Source: Alphaproteobacteria bacterium
Lineage (GTDB): Bacteria > Pseudomonadota > Alphaproteobacteria > Micavibrionales > CSBR16-224
Length of the DNA: 27,680 bases
Direction: 5' to 3'
Assembly (NCBI GenBank): GCA_006226225.1
Contig: SBHI01000113.1
Location: 1 to 27,680, forward strand
A program made the position numbers and the translations under genes. This document shows, piece by piece, positions 23,596 to 27,680 of this stretch (the first letter of the stretch is position 1; each line of letters opens with the position of its first letter). The notes beneath the pieces were generated by a model that ran no database searches, was not told the DNA's origin, and saw only the letters and a list, made by a program, of their open reading frames with translations.

Positions 23596-24462
23596 TTAGC
23601 CTTGCAGTTCCGCAAGGCGCTTTTTGACTGCCAGCAAGTCCTGCCATGCCAGCTTTTTCTGTGCAGGTGAACGCAGCAAAAAAGCCGGATGAAAAATCGC
23701 CATTGCAGGTACCGCTTTCTCAAGTCCGTCACTTTTATAATCCGTCCAGCGTCCGCGCATCCGCGTAATACCCTGACTGGTTTCAAGCAGCGCTTTTGCC
23801 GCAACACCGCCGACAAACAGCAGGATATCCGGTTTTACAAGCTCGATATGCCGCCGCGTAAACGGCAAGCAAACGGCAATTTCCGATGCTGACGGCGCAC
23901 GGTTACCGGGGGGACGCCAATTAACAATATTGGTGATATAGACCGTTTCACGGTCAAGCCCGATTGCCGCAAGCATTTTATCCAGCAACTGCCCGCTGAT
24001 CCCGACAAACGGTTTGCCCAAACGATCCTCATCTGCGCCCGGCGCTTCGCCGACCAGCATGATTTTTGCCTGCGGATTGCCGTCGGCAAAAACCGTATTG
24101 GTCGCCGTACGTTTGAGAGCACAACCTTCAAAACCGTTCAGCGCGGCTTCCAATTCTTGTAAAGAGCCCGCCTCTCCGGCCAATCTGCGGGCGTCAAGAC
24201 TGGCTTCCGCCGTCCCAAGCGGCTGCGCCGCAGGTTCTGAAACAACAGGGGCCGCATCATGGTCGACGATAGGAGACGGTGGCACATTTTGTACAGGAGG
24301 TATCTGCGGCACCTGCCCTCCTTGCAGGAATTTCGCCACCGCAGGAAATTCTGCACTGCGGAAATCGGACGGCATTTCCGCCACAGGATCTGTCACGCCG
24401 ATATCCTGATACCAGCGCAAAGCTGCAATTGCTTCTGATTTTGTAAGCTGCTGTTGTGTCAT
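23596..24462 (-). CDS. family-4-like uracil-DNA glycosylase
   Basis: This 288-residue enzyme removes uracil from DNA. Active-site motif 1 reads GEAPGADEDRLGKPFVG (138-154) and motif 2 reads HPAFLLR (258-264). A linker of about 100 residues precedes the fold (the PVPP-rich and Ala-rich stretch at 50-100). Usual family-4 enzymes hold a [4Fe-4S] cluster with C-x2-C and C-x15-C. Here the first Cys of C-x2-C is F111 (C114 remains), and the third Cys is W182 in NWRPPGNR (C198 remains). Only two cysteines exist in the whole protein, so a normal cluster cannot form. ATG at 24462 is preferred over 24546, which would overlap the tmRNA. It is just downstream of the tmRNA on the same strand. Confidence 0.9.
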   Translation of the reverse strand: MTQQQLTKSEAIAALRWYQDIGVTDPVAEMPSDFRSAEFPAVAKFLQGGQVPQIPPVQNVPPSPIVDHDAAPVVSEPAAQPLGTAEASLDARRLAGEAGSLQELEAALNGFEGCALKRTATNTVFADGNPQAKIMLVGEAPGADEDRLGKPFVGISGQLLDKMLAAIGLDRETVYITNIVNWRPPGNRAPSASEIAVCLPFTRRHIELVKPDILLFVGGVAAKALLETSQGITRMRGRWTDYKSDGLEKAVPAMAIFHPAFLLRSPAQKKLAWQDLLAVKKRLAELQG

Positions 24463-24508
24463 CTGTCTTTTATAGCCGTATTTCCGCCGAAAAAACAGGC
24501 AAAAAAAG

Positions 24509-24538
24509 CGGGGCGGTTCTGTTGCTAGGTCCGCCCCG
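24509..24538 (-). terminator. tmRNA 3' hairpin with T-tract
   Basis: An 8-bp stem (CGGGGCGG with CCGCCCCG; arms 24531-24538 and 24509-24516) holds the loop ACCTAGCAACAGAA. It is followed on the minus strand by GC and seven T. It can serve both as the 3' end of the coding piece and as a Rho-independent terminator. Confidence 0.7.
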
Positions 24539-24588
24539 AACCCCACCTACATCATGTCAATGGCGTAGGAATTGAAATGCTTGGTAGC

Positions 24589-24636
24589 TTAAGCTGCGAT
24601 ACGCAGATCAGCGACCGGACGATCGTTATCGTTTGC
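24589..24636 (-). other. tmRNA proteolysis-tag reading frame
   Basis: The minus-strand frame from the GCA resume codon at 24636-24634 reads ANDNDRPVADLRIAA then TAA (24591-24589). The ANDN start is usual in alphaproteobacterial tags. The C-terminal IAA differs from the LAA or VAA endings that ClpX commonly binds. Confidence 0.93.
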
Positions 24637-24819
24637 ATTTATAAGTTTTTGACCGATAACGGCGGTACACCACCGGGTGAAAGCAATACCGTCTTTACTG
24701 CGCGCGTCGATCCTGTTTCGGCCCCATCACAACGATACATGCCATTATCGTTTACACCTTTGTCTAACTTCGCCCCGCGCCGAACACAGTCCGGCTTGGC
24801 CTCAGTAAGACATCCGGTG

Positions 24820-24865
24820 ATAACGATAAATTTTTTATCCCCCGGATAAAAAATTATATCGTTAT
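24820..24865 (-). other. long hairpin in the tmRNA intervening segment
   Basis: ATAACGATA (24820-24828) pairs with TATCGTTAT (24857-24865), and ATTTTTTATCC (24830-24840) pairs with GGATAAAAAAT (24844-24854), with a three-base loop. The outer stem ends at the mature CCA 3' end (24865). It may bring the two tmRNA halves together for processing. Confidence 0.75.
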
Positions 24866-24952
24866 GGTGGAGCCGCCGGGTACTGCCCCCGGGTCCGCAA
24901 GCGCCTATTTCACAGCGCGTTTATCACCATAGTCAGTCAAGCTGACAATTCC

Positions 24953-24982
24953 ATTATATCACAATTTTGGAAGATTCATCAA
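24953..24982 (-). promoter_or_regulatory. tmRNA promoter
   Basis: On the minus strand a perfect TATAAT (24953-24958) and TTGATG (24977-24982) are 18 bases apart. The predicted start, near 24946, is at the 5' end of the acceptor piece. Confidence 0.65.
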
Positions 24983-24993
24983 AAAAAGCGCGG

Positions 24994-25764
24994 TTATCCG
25001 CGAAAATTGTCTTTCCGCTTGCGTATTTCCGCAAACACCGCGGCAGGGTCCGCCTGTTCCATCCCCACGGCTTTTTTCACTTCGGGGTGATCACAACGCA
25101 AAAACGGATTGATTGATTTCTCGATCGCCAGCACAGAGGGCACCGTCGGTTCGTTCTTGCTGCGCATTTTTTCAATTTTCTTGCGGTAGCTTTTCAGCAG
25201 TGGGTTCGTGGCCTCGATCGTCTCTGCAAACCCCGCATTATCCAGCGTATATTCATGCGCGCAATAGACATGCGTTTCATCCGGCAGACTGCGGATTTTT
25301 TTCAGGGATGCCCACATCTGCTCCGGCGTGCCTTCAAACATCCGTCCACAACCCAAAGAAAACAGGCTGTCACCGCAGAACAGCGCATTCTGTTTTTCAA
25401 ACCAGTAAATAACATGACCTGTCGTATGACCGGGCACTTCCATCACCTTTGCCGTACACATGCCAAGACGCACGGTACTGCCGTCTTTGACCGGCACATC
25501 AATATCGGGAATGCGGGCGGTTTCACTGGCCGGTGCGACAATCTCGCAATCGGGGTAGCGCTGCAGCAGTTTTTCATTGCCGCCGGTATGATCTTCATGG
25601 TGATGCGTGTTAAAAATGCAGTCCAGCGTCTTGTTCTTTGCCATCAGATAGGCGATGACCGGATCGGCGGAGGCAGGGTCGACAACGCCCGTCATCCCTG
25701 TCTCTTCGCAGGTGACGATGTATATATAATTGTCAGACAGGACTGGCAGCTGTATAATTTCCAT
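24994..25764 (-). CDS. gloB: hydroxyacylglutathione hydrolase (glyoxalase II)
   Basis: This enzyme, about 256 residues, splits S-D-lactoylglutathione to D-lactate and glutathione, the second glyoxalase step. The metallo-beta-lactamase fold has the two-metal motif THHHEDH (53-59). GHTTGH supplies another His, CGDSLFSLGCGR the bridging Asp, and YCAHEYTL a C-terminal His. The C-terminal domain carries KMRSKNEPTVPS and NPFLRCD, which bind glutathione. The start is uncertain: ATGs at 25776, 25767 and 25764 are in frame, with only a GGCGG patch close by. The first ATG would leave only 17 bases to the bcp start on the other strand. Confidence 0.93.
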   Translation of the reverse strand: MEIIQLPVLSDNYIYIVTCEETGMTGVVDPASADPVIAYLMAKNKTLDCIFNTHHHEDHTGGNEKLLQRYPDCEIVAPASETARIPDIDVPVKDGSTVRLGMCTAKVMEVPGHTTGHVIYWFEKQNALFCGDSLFSLGCGRMFEGTPEQMWASLKKIRSLPDETHVYCAHEYTLDNAGFAETIEATNPLLKSYRKKIEKMRSKNEPTVPSVLAIEKSINPFLRCDHPEVKKAVGMEQADPAAVFAEIRKRKDNFRG

Positions 25765-25793
25765 CATAGCCGCCATTTATAAAGGAGAATGCA

Positions 25794-26270
25794 ATGAGTG
25801 TCGATATAAATGATCAAGCCCCGTCTTTTGACGCCCTAACGGATGGCGGCGGTCAGCTGTCCCTGCAAGACCTGAAGGGGCAGGCTTTCGTACTGTATTT
25901 TTATCCGAAAGACGATACACCCGGCTGCACCAAGGAATCCTGCGGATTTCGCGACAATCTCCCCGCTTTTGAAAAAACCGGATTGCGCATCATCGGCGTG
26001 TCCAAAGATGGCGTTGCCAGACATGACAAATTTAAAAGCAAATATGACCTGCCTTTCACGCTTCTGAGCGATGAAGACGGCAAAATCTGCGAATCTTACG
26101 GCACATGGGTCGAAAAATCCCTGTATGGCCGCAAATATATGGGGATTGAACGCGCCACCTTTCTGATCGACGGTGCAGGAAAAATCCGTCATATCTGGCG
26201 CAAGGTCAAAGTTAAAGGCCATGTTGAAGAGGTGCTGGCCACCGCGCAGGAGCTGCAGCTGGCGGCATGA
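25794..26270 (+). CDS. bcp: thiol peroxidase of the BCP/PrxQ type
   Basis: This 158-residue peroxiredoxin reduces peroxides in the cytosol using thioredoxin. The peroxidatic cysteine C45 is in DDTPGCTKESC, and C50 is the likely resolving cysteine (C-x4-C, the BCP/PrxQ form). The rest of the fold is intact (IIGVSKD, LPFTLLSDEDG, ERATFLID). The start has AAGGAG about seven bases upstream. It is divergent from gloB with 17-29 bases between starts, so promoters must overlap coding DNA, and convergent with the 254-residue gene five bases further. Pairing with gloB suggests shared stress defence, which is inference. Confidence 0.94.
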   Translation: MSVDINDQAPSFDALTDGGGQLSLQDLKGQAFVLYFYPKDDTPGCTKESCGFRDNLPAFEKTGLRIIGVSKDGVARHDKFKSKYDLPFTLLSDEDGKICESYGTWVEKSLYGRKYMGIERATFLIDGAGKIRHIWRKVKVKGHVEEVLATAQELQLAA

Positions 26271-26275
26271 TTGCC

Positions 26276-27040
26276 TTAAAATTTCGGACGGTAGAACGGG
26301 TGCATATGCTCATAAGGGTCACGTGGCTGTTCTCTATGACGGTTTTCCGGCACCCAGCCTGCATGCATCGGCGCATCGGCAGGTGAAAATCCCAGCGCAA
26401 TCTGATGAATATAATTCAGTGTCTGCGGTGCAGGACGCCAGGCGATCAACCCCACATAACTCTGCACATTCGCACTTAATGCCGCGTAATCCTCGGCTTC
26501 TTTGATTTTACGTCCGCTCATATTGAATGCATCACCGCATCCCTGAAAACGGTCGAGGAAAAATCCGATATCCGTCACATTATAACCGTCATCCACACCG
26601 ATAATCGCTGCACGTTTCTGCTTGGTCGCCCAGTCTTCGCCAAACTCCCCTTTTCGGGCAGTGTCATGGCGGATCTGCACCCTATTCAAAACAGGATTCA
26701 GTTCTTTCAACGCATCCCATAAACGGTCAATACGCTCCGCATATTGCGGCAATGTCAGCATACCCCGTCTTTTTCCTTCATTCAGCAGCACCATATAATT
26801 CTGCATCTCGCCGAATACCAAATCTCCCGGATAACGGTATTGGCCGGTAATTTCAGGCATGCCGAAACGCTCCGCCATATTCCGTACCGGAGAATCAGCC
26901 GCATAAAGATAATAGAAGCCGCCTTGCAGAGATTGCATGGAAACGGCAGGGCAGGTTTTGCCGCGGCGCTGTGCCGGACGCGCCTCCCGCAGGAAAATGT
27001 CCAGAAACGCCCGCACCTCTTGTGCGATATCAGATCTCAA
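26276..27040 (-). CDS. hypothetical protein, 254 residues
   Basis: I do not recognise this protein. It is soluble, without a signal peptide, and is rich in aromatic residues and histidine. Notable stretches are YRYPGDLVFGEMQNYM (about 67-83), an IRHDTARKGEFGEDW segment in the middle, and AAIIGVDDGYNVTDIGFFLDRF, which reads like a strand-turn-helix. The C terminus is Pro/His rich (DPYEHMHPFYRPKF). The start is a TTG at 27040, with AAGGG about nine bases upstream; the next ATG at 26938 would drop 34 residues. It ends five bases from the bcp stop on the other strand and is transcribed away from the ribosomal genes, so neither neighbour explains it. Confidence 0.68.
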   Translation of the reverse strand: MRSDIAQEVRAFLDIFLREARPAQRRGKTCPAVSMQSLQGGFYYLYAADSPVRNMAERFGMPEITGQYRYPGDLVFGEMQNYMVLLNEGKRRGMLTLPQYAERIDRLWDALKELNPVLNRVQIRHDTARKGEFGEDWATKQKRAAIIGVDDGYNVTDIGFFLDRFQGCGDAFNMSGRKIKEAEDYAALSANVQSYVGLIAWRPAPQTLNYIHQIALGFSPADAPMHAGWVPENRHREQPRDPYEHMHPFYRPKF

Positions 27041-27152
27041 ACTTTCACACCCTTATATTTTGGCCAAATATAGTATTATGTTAACTTATACCATAAAAAA
27101 CCGCAAGAATGCAAGTTTGTCCTTATTCTGCTGTTTTTCCGCAATTTCCTGC

Positions 27153-27180
27153 TTGACATTATGTTGCGTAAAGGTATATT
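27153..27180 (+). promoter_or_regulatory. strong sigma70-type promoter for rplU-rpmA
   Basis: A perfect TTGACA (27153-27158) and TATATT (27175-27180) are 16 bases apart. The predicted start near 27187 gives a leader of about 75 bases before rplU. Confidence 0.75.
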
Positions 27181-27201
27181 GTCCACCTGTTTTAGGGATT
27201 C

Positions 27202-27225
27202 CGGGGCAGAATTAATCTGCGCCCG
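27202..27225 (+). promoter_or_regulatory. hairpin in the rplU leader
   Basis: CGGGGCAGA and TCTGCGCCCG pair with one bulged G around a five-base loop, 37 bases before rplU. It has no U-tract, so it is not a terminator. It may be a protein-binding leader, as seen for other ribosomal operons. Confidence 0.45.
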
Positions 27226-27261
27226 CGCATTTATAATGAAGAAGAAAGAAACGGTAACACC

Positions 27262-27576
27262 ATGTTTGCAGTTTTGAAAACCGGCGGTAAGCAATACCGC
27301 GTACAAAAAGACGATGTCATCCGCGTTGAGCGCCTTGATGTAAAAGAAGGCGACAAAGTAAAACTGGATGAAATCCTGATGGTCGGCGAAGCCGGCAGCG
27401 CAAAAATCGGCACACCGGTTGTGAAAGGCGCTTCCGTCACGGCAGAAGTTGTCGCACAGGCACGCGGCCCGAAAATCATCGTCTTCAAAAAGAAACGTCG
27501 CCAGAACTATCGCCGCAAAAAAGGCCACAGACAAGATCTGACCCTTCTGCGCATCACCGATATCAAAGCGGCTTAA
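27262..27576 (+). CDS. rplU: 50S ribosomal protein L21
   Basis: This 104-residue protein is a normal-length L21 and binds 23S rRNA in the large subunit. It opens with FAVLKTGGKQYRVQKDDVIRVE and has the beta-rich core with GxxVxLDEIL. It ends with the basic RNA-binding stretch FKKKRRQNYRRKKGHRQ, then TLLRITDI. It is the first gene of the rplU-rpmA pair, the usual order, with rpmA starting 30 bases later. The ribosome-binding site is poor; a purine-rich GAAGAAGAAAGAAACGG lies upstream. A TTGACA promoter lies about 110 bases before the ATG. Confidence 0.96.
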   Translation: MFAVLKTGGKQYRVQKDDVIRVERLDVKEGDKVKLDEILMVGEAGSAKIGTPVVKGASVTAEVVAQARGPKIIVFKKKRRQNYRRKKGHRQDLTLLRITDIKAA

Positions 27577-27606
27577 AGCACAAAAGTCTTCAAGGAGTAA
27601 AAAACC

Positions 27607-27680
27607 ATGGCACATAAAAAGGCAGGCAGTAGCTCGAAAAACGGTCGCGATTCGGCCGGTCGTCGCCTTGGCGTCAAAAA
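27607..27680 (+). CDS. rpmA: 50S ribosomal protein L27, N-terminal part
   Basis: The visible 24 complete codons read MAHKKAGSSSKNGRDSAGRR and continue LGVK, the L27 start that reaches the peptidyl transferase centre. The gene runs off the end of the window. AAGGAG about ten bases before the ATG supports the start. It follows rplU by 30 bases. Confidence 0.95.
   Translation, partial: MAHKKAGSSSKNGRDSAGRRLGVK

Larger units (their letters stand above)
24509..24946 (-). ncRNA. ssrA: transfer-messenger RNA, permuted two-piece form
   Basis: On the minus strand the acceptor piece comes first (start near 24946, CCA at 24867-24865). A 139-base intervening segment follows, then the coding piece (GGGGCCGAAACAGGATCGAC from 24725, ending in the hairpin at 24538-24509). 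The acceptor stem pairs 24725-24719 (GGGGCCG) with 24875-24869 (CGGCTCC), including one G-U. The stem-loop GTCAG/CTGAC lies at the 5' end of the acceptor piece. In alphaproteobacteria the two halves are cut apart and remain paired. tmRNA, with SmpB, frees stalled ribosomes and tags their products for proteolysis. The resume codon and tag are listed separately. Ends are approximate. Confidence 0.93.

Noticed and set aside
24820..24865. The long AT-rich hairpin as a Rho-independent terminator.
   Set aside because: It lies between the two halves of the tmRNA, both of which must be transcribed, and it has no U-tract outside the stem in the direction of transcription.

Overview
The window looks like chromosomal DNA from an alphaproteobacterium. 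The clearest marker is a circularly permuted, two-piece tmRNA gene (about 24509-24946, minus strand). Its tag reads ANDNDRPVADLRIAA. Other markers are the J-domain/CobS/CobT block with a divergent bolA, an RHH_4-type ribbon-helix-helix gene, an alphaproteobacterial-style UDG and SerC, and rplU followed by rpmA. By eye the base composition is near balanced. I cannot name a genus; a Micavibrio-like or other protist- or bacterium-associated lineage is only a guess from the ankyrin genes and the many orphan proteins. I see no IS element, integrase, phage gene or CRISPR array.

Region 1 (1-10830) is mostly lineage-specific. In order it holds a two-pass membrane protein with a downstream alpha/beta hydrolase, an unrecognised 379-residue protein, a DUF4166 protein, an ankyrin protein with an internal duplication, a small P-loop kinase-like protein behind a HEAT-repeat/coiled-coil protein, a secreted unknown, a second ankyrin protein with 30-residue repeats, a ChaC-like gamma-glutamylcyclotransferase, a double zinc-ribbon (zf-TFIIB) protein, an 84-residue unknown and a YdjM-family membrane protein.

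Region 2 (10960-16725) is tRNA-Tyr(GTA) with two tandem downstream hairpins, then a metabolic block. rlmB and a GLYK/TDA10-type glycerate kinase lie on plus; serC-serA lie on minus, convergent with the kinase; serB lies on plus, divergent from serC. If the kinase is 3-specific, these four enzymes carry D-glycerate through 3-phosphoglycerate, 3-phosphohydroxypyruvate and phosphoserine to serine within 4.6 kb.

Region 3 (16724-23600) has a stand-alone CheY-like receiver, a secreted unknown, then the minus-strand run J-domain protein, cobS, cobT, hisS with overlaps or very short gaps. bolA is divergent from the J-domain gene. No cobN or other cobalamin gene is in view. A ribbon-helix-helix gene follows, ending in a perfect 17-bp tandem duplication.

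Region 4 (23596-27680) holds a family-4-like uracil-DNA glycosylase lacking two of the four usual Fe-S cysteines, the permuted tmRNA, gloB and bcp back to back with almost no spacer, an unrecognised 254-residue protein, and rplU-rpmA behind a strong promoter; rpmA runs off the window. No stretch longer than about 300 bases lacks a gene. Promoters, terminators and start choices were judged by eye. The most unusual items are the permuted tmRNA, the UDG lacking cluster ligands, the CobST module without CobN, and the virus-like ankyrin repeats.
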